Notes: generated from the sequence alone by a model not told the origin. A stretch of DNA of 64,000 nucleotides from Priestia megaterium (GCF_023824195.1 NZ_CP085442.1:3138001-3202000), one strand, 5' to 3'; counted from the first letter of the stretch, positions 16,769-25,328 are shown. A program made the numbers and translations.

Positions 16769-16783
16769 ATTCATTTCGCGTAC
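16769..16783. promoter_or_regulatory. AnsR box 1 (downstream of the ansAB -10)
   Basis: ATTCATTTCGCGTAC, matching the second copy at 16833 in 14 of 15 positions. On the minus strand it covers roughly +5 to +20 of the ansAB transcript, where a bound repressor would block initiation. Confidence 0.55.
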
Positions 16784-16793
16784 TTCACCTGTA

Positions 16794-16822
16794 ATTATAG
16801 TAACCAAAAATCAATAAATCAA
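16794..16822 (-). promoter_or_regulatory. SigA promoter of ansAB
   Basis: On the minus strand TTGATT (16822-16817), 17-base spacer, TATAAT (16799-16794). Flanked on both sides by the repeated AnsR-box sequence. Confidence 0.7.
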
Positions 16823-16832
16823 GAGAAAAATT

Positions 16833-16847
16833 ATTCGTTTCGCGTAC
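16833..16847. promoter_or_regulatory. AnsR box 2 (overlaps the ansR -35)
   Basis: ATTCGTTTCGCGTAC. It lies just upstream of the ansAB -35 and touches the -35 region of the divergent ansR promoter, whose extended -10 TGATATAAT ends at 16873. This would allow autoregulation. Confidence 0.55.
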
Positions 16848-16864
16848 ACTTTTCTCTGCAGCAA

Positions 16865-16873
16865 TGATATAAT
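16865..16873 (+). promoter_or_regulatory. Extended -10 of the ansR promoter
   Basis: TGATATAAT; the -35 at 17 bases is the poor TACACT (16845-16850), which overlaps AnsR box 2. Confidence 0.5.
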
Positions 16874-16974
16874 GAATAAAAATGTAAATTAGCTCACGGT
16901 TTGATTACAAAGATCTGCGCGCGAGCTGAATGCCTCGGTTTTTTACATACTACACCTACAAAGGAGCGTCATGA

Positions 16975-17331
16975 ATGTTAAGCAGATTAGCTCAACTCAG
17001 GAAAGAAAAAAAATGGTCTCTTCAATATACAGCTGACCAGCTTGAAATTGCTAAAAGCACCTACGCAGGATACGAATCTGGCTATCGTCGTCCTTCTCTT
17101 GAAGCACTCGTTACAATCGCAGAACTATTTGATACATCAACAGACTACTTGCTAGGTAAGGAAAAGGAACCTCATTCTCTTTCAGATGCACCCATCGAAT
17201 TAACATCGCCTCAAACTCATACGATTACGGTTGACGGTGCGGAACTATCTCAAGAAGAAATTCAGCAGCTGACGGCTTTTATTCGTGCTAAAAGACAAAT
17301 TGAAAAAGAAACTGCACCTTCTTCAATTTAA
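16975..17331 (+). CDS. ansR: XRE-family repressor of the ans operon
   Basis: 118 residues with a Cro/CI-type HTH in residues 3-60 (RLAQLRKEKKWSLQYTADQL, then the recognition helix around STYAGYESGYRRPSL) and a short C-terminal helix-rich tail. Its position divergent from ansAB is that of AnsR in B. subtilis, which represses ansAB in the absence of asparagine or aspartate. GGAGCG lies 6-8 bases before the ATG. Confidence 0.88.
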   Translation: MLSRLAQLRKEKKWSLQYTADQLEIAKSTYAGYESGYRRPSLEALVTIAELFDTSTDYLLGKEKEPHSLSDAPIELTSPQTHTITVDGAELSQEEIQQLTAFIRAKRQIEKETAPSSI

Positions 17332-17332
17332 A

Positions 17333-17363
17333 GAAGATTAGAAGCAGAGTGCTTCTAATCTTC
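17333..17363. terminator. Bidirectional terminator overlapping a stop codon
   Basis: GAAGATTAGAAGC-agagt-GCTTCTAATCTTC, 13-bp stem. The right arm includes the last codons and stop of the minus-strand gene at 17355. Confidence 0.8.
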
Positions 17364-17747
17364 TAGCTGCATTTCTAAATAGCCTACTACTTCTTTTGTT
17401 ATTTCCTCTTCTGTTTCTTCCACCAGCTCTCCGGTTATCTTGCTGCCTGGGAGCTTCCTCGAAGAACGGATGCCCCAAAACGTGCGTACACAGTGCCAGA
17501 CAGGAATAAAAAGACCGTCTAAAAACTCATCTTTTTCCAAAATACCCACTTGAATAGTGGCGTGGTAACCGGGCTGAAAAGGATTTTCTCCTTCACGGAT
17601 CACACCTACAGAAAGCTCCATCCCTTTTTTTTCAAAAGCTTCTTTATATTGTGCATATATTGATTTGAGAAGTTCTTGCATAGATCTTTCAACTGTATGT
17701 ATATGTTGTTCTAACTGCGGCGTAAATTGTTTTGCGATGTATTCCAT
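17355..17747 (-). CDS. Hypothetical cytosolic protein
   Basis: 130 residues, no signal peptide or membrane segment. The first 45 residues are helical; the rest is alpha/beta with an aromatic-rich centre (FIPVWHCVRTFWGI). I do not recognise the family. No strong ribosome site, but the frame is clean and its terminator overlaps the stop. It is convergent with ansR. Confidence 0.55.
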   Translation of the reverse strand: MEYIAKQFTPQLEQHIHTVERSMQELLKSIYAQYKEAFEKKGMELSVGVIREGENPFQPGYHATIQVGILEKDEFLDGLFIPVWHCVRTFWGIRSSRKLPGSKITGELVEETEEEITKEVVGYLEMQLED

Positions 17748-17838
17748 CTATCTCCCTCTTCTTTCAGTTCCCTATCCCTTATTTTAGCGATTTTCATTTT
17801 ATTGTATCATAAGAAAAGCGTTTGTCTGTCTAGCAGAA

Positions 17839-17868
17839 AACCCCGCTTTTTTACAGAAAAGCGGGGTT
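17839..17868. terminator. Terminator of the small zinc-protein gene
   Basis: AACCCCGCTTTT and AAAAGCGGGGTT, strong GC stem downstream of the 17894 gene on the minus strand. Confidence 0.85.
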
Positions 17869-17893
17869 CATACATACCTTTACTAGCAATAGC

Positions 17894-18064
17894 TTACATT
17901 GCTTTGTCTTGTTTAGAAGATGATTTTAATTTTTTATTTTTAGTTGGATCTGGCTCATTAGAAGACATGATAATGTTTCCTTCGCCGTTGCACACTTTGC
18001 ACTTTATAAATCCAAATTTCTTACCGGCTCCTTGGCATTGTGGACAAACATATCGAATTGGCAT
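17894..18064 (-). CDS. Mini zinc-finger protein with DnaJ-type CxxCxGxG motifs
   Basis: 56 residues, starting MPIRYVCPQCQGAGKKFGFI. It has two CxxCxGxG-like motifs, CPQCQGAGK and CKVCNGEG, which in DnaJ form one zinc site, followed by a polar Lys/Ser-rich tail. There is no J domain, so it is a stand-alone zinc module. AAGGAAGGT lies 8 bases before the ATG, a SigA promoter (18134-18162) precedes it and a strong terminator follows, so the gene is probably real despite its size. Function unknown; possible roles are substrate or RNA contact, as in other free DnaJ-type fingers. Confidence 0.72.
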   Translation of the reverse strand: MPIRYVCPQCQGAGKKFGFIKCKVCNGEGNIIMSSNEPDPTKNKKLKSSSKQDKAM

Positions 18065-18133
18065 AAACTGTACCTTCCTTCTTTCTAATTTATACCTGCG
18101 CCTTGAAAGCGCCTGTGGCTAGTTTATAGTTTT

Positions 18134-18162
18134 ATTATAAGTTGTACAATCCACCCTATCAA
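18134..18162 (-). promoter_or_regulatory. SigA promoter of the zinc-protein gene
   Basis: TTGATA, 17 bases, TATAAT on the minus strand, about 70 bases before the start codon. The rest of 18065-18350 shows no gene. Confidence 0.6.
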
Positions 18163-18350
18163 GACGTGCCAAATTGCACATCTTTAATGGTAAGAAATCC
18201 TTCCTTTCTAAAATTCACCTGAAAAATGAGTCGATAGACAGGAGAATTTCTTTTCTTGTCAAAAGGCAATACGTCAGAGGAAGTTTCTTATTGGATATAA
18301 TTAGCGAATGTTTGCGCGGAAAATTTTGCGCTTTTTCGCGAAGTTCAAGG

Positions 18351-19841
18351 TTACACAACCGTTTTATCTCGAATTTCTTTTGAAATGGTTACGTCTTTCC
18401 AAAGCTGTTCGTATTTATAACCCGTTAAACTTTCACAAACCGCTTGCGCTTCAGGAGTAACGTCTTTCGCTCGGCCTCCCTTTTTTCTTCTTTGAATTTC
18501 AGCTAATAAGATTTTGTGATTTTCCGGACTTATTTTAAACCATATGGTTGCGATAATTCCAGCGAGAATCAAAATAGCAGGTACAATCATGAACAGCTTT
18601 TGTAAGCCGGCTAGCGTAGACGCTGACTGCTCGGCGTTTGGTACATAACCAATATTCTTTAAGGCAACACCAACAAGAAAAATCGCAAGCGCCTGAGAAG
18701 ATTTTCGAATAAACGACATCAGCCCTGCATACACGCCCTCTCTTCTTTTTGTCGTAATCATTTCATCTACATCTGATACGAACGGCAGTACATTCCATGG
18801 AATCATAATCGCTCCAGAATGACCGCTTCCTAAGAAAAATGCTGCTAGATAAATAAGAACTAACGAGCTATCTGTTGTTAGGAAACTGAATAAAACAATG
18901 CCCGTTCCCCAAATGATCATGCTGAAGTTATAGGTTAATTTATTTCCTAACTTAATGGCTATGTACGTAACAAGAGGAATAAATAGCACTTGTGTAATTT
19001 GCACAAAGCTTAGGGTGTCTGCATAAATAGCTTCGCGCAGCATGTAATAGGCAATAAAATAAAAGAAAAGAGCATTAAATACATCCATTGCAATGTAAGA
19101 TGCTAAATACATGGCAAGATACACGTTAAACGACTTATTTTTAAATGCACTTCCAAAACTGATGAAAAGCTGCTTGAATTCTAACCAAAATCCGTTTTGC
19201 TTTTTTCGTTTCACTACTTCTCCGCTATCCCATGTTCCCTTGTAGACAAAAATCCATGGAAGAGCAAAAAGAAGACCAAAGATAATTCCCATGATTAAAT
19301 ACCCTTGTCCACCTGGAAATTCATCAATGATTCGTTTTGGGAAGAAAGCGCCTAAAAATGAAGCGCCTTGTGAAAAGACCATGCGTATTCCCGTCATTTT
19401 CGAACGAATACTATAATCTGTAGTCATTTCTGCTGCTAGCGTATTGTAAGGAACCATGACCATACCAAACGCCGTGTTAAATAAAAGATAGGCTAAGATA
19501 AAATAGGTGTATTTGAACATATGCGAGCCTTCAATAGGAATCCACAGCATACTGAACGTGATGGCAACTGGAATGATTCCAAAAAGAAAAAAGACTCTTC
19601 TTCGTCCTTTTTTTGTCTGAAGATGATCAGATATGTACCCAATGGTTGGATCTAACAAAGCATCCCACACTTTTCCAAGAGCTACAATCGTTCCTGCTTC
19701 TACAGGAGAAAGCCCGACTACATCCGTTAAAAAAACCATAAATAATGTGCCGATAATAAAAAAGGATCCTCCGCCAAACAAATCCCCAAATCCATACGCT
19801 ACCATATTACGAAAGCGCACTTGTTTTGTTTTCCCTTGCAT
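18351..19841 (-). CDS. GPH-family (MelB-like) sugar:cation symporter
   Basis: 496 residues with twelve hydrophobic segments. N-terminal block YGFGDLFGGGSFFIIG and DALLDPTIGYISDHLQTKKGRRR are typical of the glycoside-pentoside-hexuronide family of the major facilitator superfamily. Substrate is probably a sugar or glycoside but no sugar enzyme is adjacent. Start ATG follows GGGGGAGG. The gene is divergent from an ArsR regulator; whether that regulator acts on it is unknown. Confidence 0.85.
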   Translation of the reverse strand: MQGKTKQVRFRNMVAYGFGDLFGGGSFFIIGTLFMVFLTDVVGLSPVEAGTIVALGKVWDALLDPTIGYISDHLQTKKGRRRVFFLFGIIPVAITFSMLWIPIEGSHMFKYTYFILAYLLFNTAFGMVMVPYNTLAAEMTTDYSIRSKMTGIRMVFSQGASFLGAFFPKRIIDEFPGGQGYLIMGIIFGLLFALPWIFVYKGTWDSGEVVKRKKQNGFWLEFKQLFISFGSAFKNKSFNVYLAMYLASYIAMDVFNALFFYFIAYYMLREAIYADTLSFVQITQVLFIPLVTYIAIKLGNKLTYNFSMIIWGTGIVLFSFLTTDSSLVLIYLAAFFLGSGHSGAIMIPWNVLPFVSDVDEMITTKRREGVYAGLMSFIRKSSQALAIFLVGVALKNIGYVPNAEQSASTLAGLQKLFMIVPAILILAGIIATIWFKISPENHKILLAEIQRRKKGGRAKDVTPEAQAVCESLTGYKYEQLWKDVTISKEIRDKTVV

Positions 19842-20027
19842 ATGCAGCCCTCCCCCTGAGTAAATAGACTAGCTTCTTTTGTTATTCACTTTTTTCTATT
19901 TTACTAAACTACCCCTTGAAAAATAAGGAATATGTCACCTTTTCTACTCAAAAGAATAAGATACTTTTTGATCATATAAATAGAAAAATGACTGGGTAAA
20001 ACGTTCTTCTTTATACTCTATTATAAG

Positions 20028-20055
20028 TTGACTTTTTTTTCACAGCTGTTATAAT
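20028..20055 (+). promoter_or_regulatory. SigA promoter of the ArsR operon
   Basis: TTGACT, 16-base spacer, TATAAT. The direct repeat ATTCAAC at 20054-20060 and 20073-20079 (19-base period) overlaps the -10 and start region and is a candidate operator for the ArsR protein. Confidence 0.6.
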
Positions 20056-20115
20056 TCAACCCATTGCTTGTTATTCAACTATAAAATGCAAACTTGAACA
20101 TTTGACATCTGAGCT

Positions 20116-20451
20116 GTGACGAATAAAATAATAAGTATGAAACCTATTGATATCTTTAAAGCATTATCTAATGAAACTCGATTAAATATATTGGAGTGGT
20201 TAAAAGAACCTGAAAAGCATTTTAAAGACAAACAAGCACATTTGCCTAAGGAGGTCAGCAGCAGAGGCGGTGTTTGCGTGGGAGATATTCAGGAAAAAGC
20301 TCAGCTGTCTCAGTCTACAGTGTCCAGTTATCTTTCCATGATGCAAAAAGCAGGTTTGTTAGAGTCAATTCGGCACGGTCAATGGACATACTATCGCCGA
20401 AATGAAGAAACGCTTCAAGAGCTTTCTTCATTCTTACGAAAAAAACTTTAA
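20116..20451 (+). CDS. ArsR-family HTH regulator
   Basis: About 111 residues (104 if the ATG at 20137 is used). Winged helix of the ArsR/SmtB type: IFKALSNETRLNILEWLKEP, then AQLSQSTVSSYLSMMQKAGL and the wing SIRHGQWTYYRRNE. One cysteine (GGVCVGD) lies before the recognition helix; the classic metal-site cysteine pair is absent, so the signal is uncertain. The start is unclear: neither the GTG at 20116 nor the ATG at 20137 has a good ribosome site. It leads an operon with two DUF606 proteins. Confidence 0.82.
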   Translation: MTNKIISMKPIDIFKALSNETRLNILEWLKEPEKHFKDKQAHLPKEVSSRGGVCVGDIQEKAQLSQSTVSSYLSMMQKAGLLESIRHGQWTYYRRNEETLQELSSFLRKKL

Positions 20452-20521
20452 CGAGTTTTTTTCACTAAGTATATCTATTTTTCTAGATATACAAATATGA
20501 AGAAATATTGGAGTGATAAAC

Positions 20522-20950
20522 GTGAAGTTGTTGGTTTATTTGGTTGCGGTTCTAGGCGGCGCTGCTTTAAGTATGGAAGGCGCTATTGCCGGAGAACTCG
20601 GAAAAACAGTGGGAAAACTTGAAAGCAGTTATTATATTTTTATCATGGGAACGCTCATTTTAGGTCTGACCACTTTATTTGCTGGAAAGGGAGATTTACC
20701 TTACGTCTTAAAAGCGCCTAAGTGGAATTTAACCGGCGGTTTATTAGGTACGGTTTATTTAACAATTCTAGTGATTAGTATCCCCTTTATCGGAATTGGC
20801 GTTTCAATGGTTGCTGTTATTGTGGGCCAAATGATTACAAGCATGATCATTGAGCATTTTGGTTGGCTTGGCAGCAGCAAAATTAAAATTAACAAAGAAC
20901 GCGTAATGGCTATTGTATGTATGGGAATTGCGCTTGTACTTATTTTCTAG
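20522..20950 (+). CDS. DUF606/YdcZ-type half-size DMT transporter, subunit 1
   Basis: 142 residues, five hydrophobic segments, half the length of a DMT transporter. Proteins of this type (DUF606) are thought to work as dimers. Start is GTG with TTGGAG 8 bases upstream; an earlier GTG overlaps that site. The next gene, a paralogue, begins 12 bases after the stop, so the two likely form a heterodimeric exporter like the paired small multidrug proteins. Substrate unknown; regulated by the upstream ArsR protein by inference. Confidence 0.8.
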   Translation: MKLLVYLVAVLGGAALSMEGAIAGELGKTVGKLESSYYIFIMGTLILGLTTLFAGKGDLPYVLKAPKWNLTGGLLGTVYLTILVISIPFIGIGVSMVAVIVGQMITSMIIEHFGWLGSSKIKINKERVMAIVCMGIALVLIF

Positions 20951-20962
20951 GAGGGTTTTACG

Positions 20963-21415
20963 ATGAGTTTAGTGATGGTGATACTTACCCTAATAGGAGG
21001 ATTAACGCTAAGCGCTCAGTCTTCTATTAACGGCACACTAAGTAAAAAAACAGGTACGTTTGAAACAGCTTTTTTAACCTTTGCGACAGGTGCCATGATT
21101 TTAACGATTGTCGTTGTATTCTTTGGTCAAGGAAACATTCTCTCTGTTTTTGATGTCCCTAAATGGCAGCTTACCTGCGCTTTATTCGGAGCATCTTATT
21201 TATTTCTAACTGTTTTAGCTGTACCTAAAATTGGTGTAACAGCAGCTAATATCTCAACTGTTATCGGTCAGTTATTTGCAAGTATGATTATTGACCATTT
21301 TGGCTGGTTTGGAAGCAAGGAAGTACCCTTTGATCTATCCCGCTGGATTGGTGTAGCATTTATGTTATTAGCTCTTTATTTTATTTTTAAAGGCAATAAG
21401 AAAACAGCAGTATAA
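20963..21415 (+). CDS. DUF606/YdcZ-type half-size DMT transporter, subunit 2
   Basis: 150 residues with five hydrophobic segments, related to the preceding protein: the shared blocks are QSSIN/EGAIAGxLxKxxG near the N-terminus and VIGQ(L/M)xxSMIIxHFGWxGS near the C-terminus. AGGAGG lies 8 bases before the ATG. A terminator ends the three-gene operon. Two unequal halves suggest opposite membrane topologies, which I cannot verify here. Confidence 0.82.
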   Translation: MSLVMVILTLIGGLTLSAQSSINGTLSKKTGTFETAFLTFATGAMILTIVVVFFGQGNILSVFDVPKWQLTCALFGASYLFLTVLAVPKIGVTAANISTVIGQLFASMIIDHFGWFGSKEVPFDLSRWIGVAFMLLALYFIFKGNKKTAV

Positions 21416-21425
21416 AATGATCATG

Positions 21426-21471
21426 AAAATAGCCAAGTGTCCCTATGGAAAGGCGCACTTGGCTATTTTTT
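21426..21471 (+). terminator. Terminator of the ArsR-DUF606 operon
   Basis: AAAATAGCCAAGTG and CACTTGGCTATTTTTT. Confidence 0.88.
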
Positions 21472-21654
21472 GTACGTAAACCGCATTTGAATTTTCAATC
21501 AATTATTTAGAACATATTTTATTTAAACTAAATTAATTTTTAATAAGGTAAATTCCACAAAAAATTGTGCATACCTTCCTGTCTTTGTTCAAAAGATAAA
21601 GATGCAGATCTAGAAAATCGGCTACATAAACGAACAGGTAAGGTGGGTTTTTTC

Positions 21655-22110
21655 GTGGGAAAATTTTTATTTTTAGCAGCATTTGTCTTTTTTTGTTTTA
21701 CGCTTTCCATTTCCGCAGAAGAAAATATACCAGAAGAAAATATAGAATCACACGTAAGTCAGCCTGTTGTAAAAGATTTTATTTATCAATCTCTTGAACC
21801 TTGGGTACATCAAGATATTACTTCTCATTATGAGAAGGTTTACGGTAAACAGCATAAAAAAGTAAAAGTTCGCCCGATTAAAAAAGATGATATCGGGATA
21901 CAAATGGGTGAAATACAGCCCGGTAAAGGCGGTAAGTTCACTCATATTGTGAGGGTGAAAATCTTAAACTTAAAAGTAAAACCTGAGGGAGAAGATGAAT
22001 TTTTTGCAACGGATACGCTTATTTATAAAGTGAATATCAACGAACTTTCTGCTGAAAATGATGTAGAAAACGTCGTAAAACTACTCGAGTATAAACATCA
22101 AGAAAGATAA
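21655..22110 (+). CDS. Exported protein, probably DUF3888 family
   Basis: 151 residues. A GTG start with AAGGTGGG 7 bases upstream gives MGKFLFLAAFVFFCFTLSIS, a clean signal peptide; the longer in-frame N-terminus is not signal-like. The mature part (VVKDFIYQSLEPWVHQDITS, HYEKVYG) resembles DUF3888 proteins of Bacillus, which are exported and of unknown function. The family name is from memory and should be treated as tentative. Confidence 0.6.
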   Translation: MGKFLFLAAFVFFCFTLSISAEENIPEENIESHVSQPVVKDFIYQSLEPWVHQDITSHYEKVYGKQHKKVKVRPIKKDDIGIQMGEIQPGKGGKFTHIVRVKILNLKVKPEGEDEFFATDTLIYKVNINELSAENDVENVVKLLEYKHQER

Positions 22111-22132
22111 AGATCCAAAAAGCCAATTCTTC

Positions 22133-22176
22133 CCCCTTTTGAAGGTATTTATTCCTCTATTCAAAAGGGGCTTTAT
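22133..22176 (+). terminator. Terminator after the DUF3888-like gene
   Basis: CCCCTTTTGAA and TTCAAAAGGGG with a 16-base loop and CTTTATT. Confidence 0.6.
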
Positions 22177-22330
22177 TATGAAGCGTGTTTTCTCTTCACA
22201 TTTTTAGGGAATACAACTACCACTTATCCCCTAATTTTTTCATATTGCTAGTGCATAAAGTATGAACTTGATAACTTTTTGTCGGTTTTTATCTATTTCT
22301 GTAGGGTTTCCTGTAGGATGAAAAAGAAAG

Positions 22331-22342
22331 TAAAGCGCTTTA
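22331..22342. promoter_or_regulatory. Palindrome TAAAGCGCTTTA, possible cre site
   Basis: A perfect 12-bp palindrome centred on GCGC, resembling the core of CcpA-binding cre sites, 170 bases before the amino-acid permease. The 335-base stretch 22177-22511 otherwise shows no gene. Confidence 0.3.
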
Positions 22343-22511
22343 ATTACCGTGACAGAAAGGTTGAGGATAGCTGTCCTGCATAACTGGAAATCAATAGGTA
22401 TTAAGAACTGCATGTAACGACAAAAGTTGACAACCAAAGATTTCAGAATAATAATAATAAAGCAACAACGTTTAAATGAAAGACTTATTTTACATGAAAG
22501 GTGTTAGTCAG

Positions 22512-24134
22512 ATGAACAATTTACATCGAAGAATGGGAACATTCGCGTTAACCATGACGGGACTCGGATCAATTATTGGTTCCGGCTGGTTATTTGGAGC
22601 GTGGCGAGCAGCTCAAATTGCAGGACCGGCTGCTATTTTATCATGGGTCATTGGAATGGTCGTTATTTTATTTATTGCACTTTCTTACAGTGAATTAGGA
22701 TCCATGTTTCCCGAAGCCGGCGGGATGGTCAAGTATACGCAGTACTCACACGGTTCGTTTATTGGTTTTATTGCTGCTTGGGCAAACTGGATTGCGATTG
22801 TATCCGTTATTCCAGTCGAAGCAGTAGCTTCTGTACAGTATATGAGCTCGTGGCCTTGGGAATGGGCAAAGTGGACAAGCCACCTCGTAGAAAAAGGAAC
22901 GTTAACTGGCGAAGGATTAGCTATCGCTACTGTGCTATTGATTATTTACTTTTTACTGAATTATTGGACAGTTGGGTTGTTTTCGAAGGCCAACTCGTTA
23001 ATCACTATTTTTAAAATTGTTATACCGGGACTTACAATTGGAGCACTTTTATTTGTAGGCTTTCACGGCGAGAACTTCACTTCTGGAAGCAGCATCGCAC
23101 CAAACGGCTGGGCTAGTGTGCTAACAGCTGTTGCTACGTCTGGAATTGTGTTCGCTTTTAACGGCTTTCAAAGCCCCATTAATATGGCTGGAGAAGCAAA
23201 GAATCCTGGAAGAGCTATTCCGATTGCGGTGGTAGGCTCAATTTTAGTGGCTACAGTCATTTATTTGCTTCTTCAAATTGCTTTTATCGGGGCAGTAAAT
23301 CCTTCTGATATTGCGAAGGGATGGAGTCATTTAAATTTTAACTCTCCATTTGCAGATTTAGCCATTGCGCTTAACATTAACTGGCTTGTAATTGTCCTGT
23401 ATGCAGATGCGTTTGTTTCACCATCCGGAACAGGTATTACGTATACAGCTACTACTGCTCGAATGATTTATGGTATGGAACAAAATAAATATTTGCCAAG
23501 TGTTCTAGGACGCCTTCATCCTATTTATGGTGTTCCGCGTCAAGCCATGTTTTTTAACTTAGCTGTTTCTCTTGTCTTTTTGTTTTTATTTCGGGGCTGG
23601 GGCGTGCTTGCTGAAATTATTTCAGTCGCTACGCTTATCTCTTACATTACAGGTCCTGTTACGGTTATGACGCTAAGACGAACTGGCAGCGATTTATATC
23701 GTCCCCTTCGTTTAAAAGGATTAAGCATTATTGCGCCGCTCGGCTTTATTTTTGCTTCTTTAACGCTATATTGGGCGCGCTGGCCGCTAACTGGACAAGT
23801 TTTGTTTATTATTTTAATCGGTCTTCCTATTTATTTTTATTATCAAGCAAAAGCTAAATGGCAAGGCTTTCGCCAGAACTTCAAAGGCGGCGTATGGATG
23901 GTTGTATACTTACTGTGTATGATGACTATTTCATGGCTTGGAAGTGAAAAGTTTGGCGGCCTTAATGTCATTAAATACGGATGGGATATGGGAATTATTG
24001 TTGTTGTTTCTCTTCTTTTCTACACATGGGCTTTAAGAAGCGGCTTCAAAACGGAGTATTTAGAGAATGGAAGAAAAGTAAATGACGGCTTAAAAGCAGC
24101 AGCGGCTGAAACAGCCGCTTCTAAAGAGTCATAA
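22512..24134 (+). CDS. APC-family amino-acid permease (YbeC/AimA type)
   Basis: 540 residues with twelve membrane segments. The N-terminus GLGSIIGSGWLFGAWRAAQI carries the APC substrate-binding GSG motif in helix 1. It strongly recalls B. subtilis YbeC (AimA), a glutamate/serine transporter, but the exact substrate is inferred. Start: MNNLHRRMG with GAAAGGTG 9 bases ahead; the longer frame has no ribosome site. Monocistronic with a strong terminator. Confidence 0.85.
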   Translation: MNNLHRRMGTFALTMTGLGSIIGSGWLFGAWRAAQIAGPAAILSWVIGMVVILFIALSYSELGSMFPEAGGMVKYTQYSHGSFIGFIAAWANWIAIVSVIPVEAVASVQYMSSWPWEWAKWTSHLVEKGTLTGEGLAIATVLLIIYFLLNYWTVGLFSKANSLITIFKIVIPGLTIGALLFVGFHGENFTSGSSIAPNGWASVLTAVATSGIVFAFNGFQSPINMAGEAKNPGRAIPIAVVGSILVATVIYLLLQIAFIGAVNPSDIAKGWSHLNFNSPFADLAIALNINWLVIVLYADAFVSPSGTGITYTATTARMIYGMEQNKYLPSVLGRLHPIYGVPRQAMFFNLAVSLVFLFLFRGWGVLAEIISVATLISYITGPVTVMTLRRTGSDLYRPLRLKGLSIIAPLGFIFASLTLYWARWPLTGQVLFIILIGLPIYFYYQAKAKWQGFRQNFKGGVWMVVYLLCMMTISWLGSEKFGGLNVIKYGWDMGIIVVVSLLFYTWALRSGFKTEYLENGRKVNDGLKAAAAETAASKES

Positions 24135-24136
24135 CA

Positions 24137-24166
24137 AAAGCACCTTGCTCATGCAAGGTGCTTTTT
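24137..24166. terminator. Bidirectional terminator between permease and Rrf2 genes
   Basis: AAAAGCACCTTG-ctcatg-CAAGGTGCTTTTT. Confidence 0.9.
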
Positions 24167-24584
24167 AGTGAGCAGTTCTAACTTTTTTCAGCACGTCTTC
24201 GATCGTAATTTGATCTAAATGCCTGATTACGCTTTGCTCACTCTCTGTAAAAATGTCGTCCATCACTGTTTGAATGTTTGATTTCACAATACAGTCAGCG
24301 TCAGGGTCGCCGCTGCACCAGTGAGGCTTCAGCGTTCCTGTCGATATAACTCGGTAAATCAACCCAAGACTTATTTCAGCAGGACTGCAGCCTAAAGTAT
24401 AACCGCCACCTAGCCCTTCTTTTGTCCGAACAAAGTTGTTTTTTCTGAGTGTACTCATTATTTTCCGAACCCGTGCAGGATTGGTACAGATGTTATAAGC
24501 AATCGATTCACTACTTGCTCGGTGATCTGGTAAATTTGCTAGGAACACTAAGCTGTGCACGGCAATGGTAAATTCACTGTTCAT
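24165..24584 (-). CDS. Rrf2-family regulator
   Basis: 139 residues with the Rrf2 winged HTH (SESIAYNICTNPARVRKIMS, wing GLGGGYTLG). Two cysteines in the loop WCSGDPDADC plus C68 could ligate an Fe-S cluster or sense redox, but they are not in the IscR/NsrR spacing. Similar to B. subtilis YwnA-type regulators. Target genes unknown; the neighbours give no hint. Confidence 0.82.
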   Translation of the reverse strand: MNSEFTIAVHSLVFLANLPDHRASSESIAYNICTNPARVRKIMSTLRKNNFVRTKEGLGGGYTLGCSPAEISLGLIYRVISTGTLKPHWCSGDPDADCIVKSNIQTVMDDIFTESEQSVIRHLDQITIEDVLKKVRTAH

Positions 24585-24683
24585 CTTCCATAAACCACCT
24601 TTTTTCTTTCTCTACTGTAACGTTAAGTGACACAGTTCGAAAAGTCAAGAGAGCAAGGAGGGAAAGAAGAACTGTAGCTTTAT

Positions 24684-25328
24684 TTATTCACGGTCTTCTT
24701 TTTCTATACTTTCTACTTCGTTAGCTGAGTTGATTTCAAGGTATACCGTCTTTTCTTTTAAACTGCCCTTCCCCTCTTTCTCAAAGTCTGCGCTTTTTTG
24801 ATACGTTTTTTTGCCGTTTGAAACTTTTACCGTTATATGTTTTTTGCTTTCTTCTACGAAAGTACCCACAATTTTACGTTCATTTCCGTCTCGTTCATAC
24901 ACGCCATTTTTGTCTGCTTTTGCTTTTGGAGTTAGTTCAATACTCGTTGCTTCTTGTTTAGCTGCGTTAATTTCAGCTTCCACTTCTTTATTGATCATAT
25001 CTTTTAGATTTGAGCCTTCCACTTCCATCCCCGAGCTTTTTGGTACTTTAACGAGTTGACCATCTATATTCAGCGTCATTTCTTTTTCGGCGTCTTTTTT
25101 TAACGTACCGATCAAGTCAAAATCTTCTTCTTTCCCCTTTTTAATGTCTGGGTCGCTCGAATACTGCTGTAGCTTTGTCAATTCTTGACGGTCTTCAATT
25201 GGTTTTTCCTCTGCTTTATGATTATCAGATTTTGTCTTGTTAGCTGGTTCACCTGAACAAGCTGCCGCACTCACAATTATACATAGAGTAATTAAGAACA
25301 GGATTCCTTTTGTTAGCTGTTTTTGCAT
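24684..25328 (-). CDS. Lipoprotein, unknown function
   Basis: 214 residues. Lipoprotein signal ends in VSAAAC at residues 19-24 followed by SGEPANKTKS; the mature region is very charged (Lys/Glu-rich). It contains two repeated beta-strand blocks: LIGTLKKDAEKEMTLNIDGQ (about 72-91) and IVGTFVEESKKHITVKVSNG (about 153-172). That suggests a tandem small beta domain. No family recognised. Its promoter region is cut short by a dispersed repeat whose end lies about 55 bases upstream of the ATG. Confidence 0.62.
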   Translation of the reverse strand: MQKQLTKGILFLITLCIIVSAAACSGEPANKTKSDNHKAEEKPIEDRQELTKLQQYSSDPDIKKGKEEDFDLIGTLKKDAEKEMTLNIDGQLVKVPKSSGMEVEGSNLKDMINKEVEAEINAAKQEATSIELTPKAKADKNGVYERDGNERKIVGTFVEESKKHITVKVSNGKKTYQKSADFEKEGKGSLKEKTVYLEINSANEVESIEKEDRE

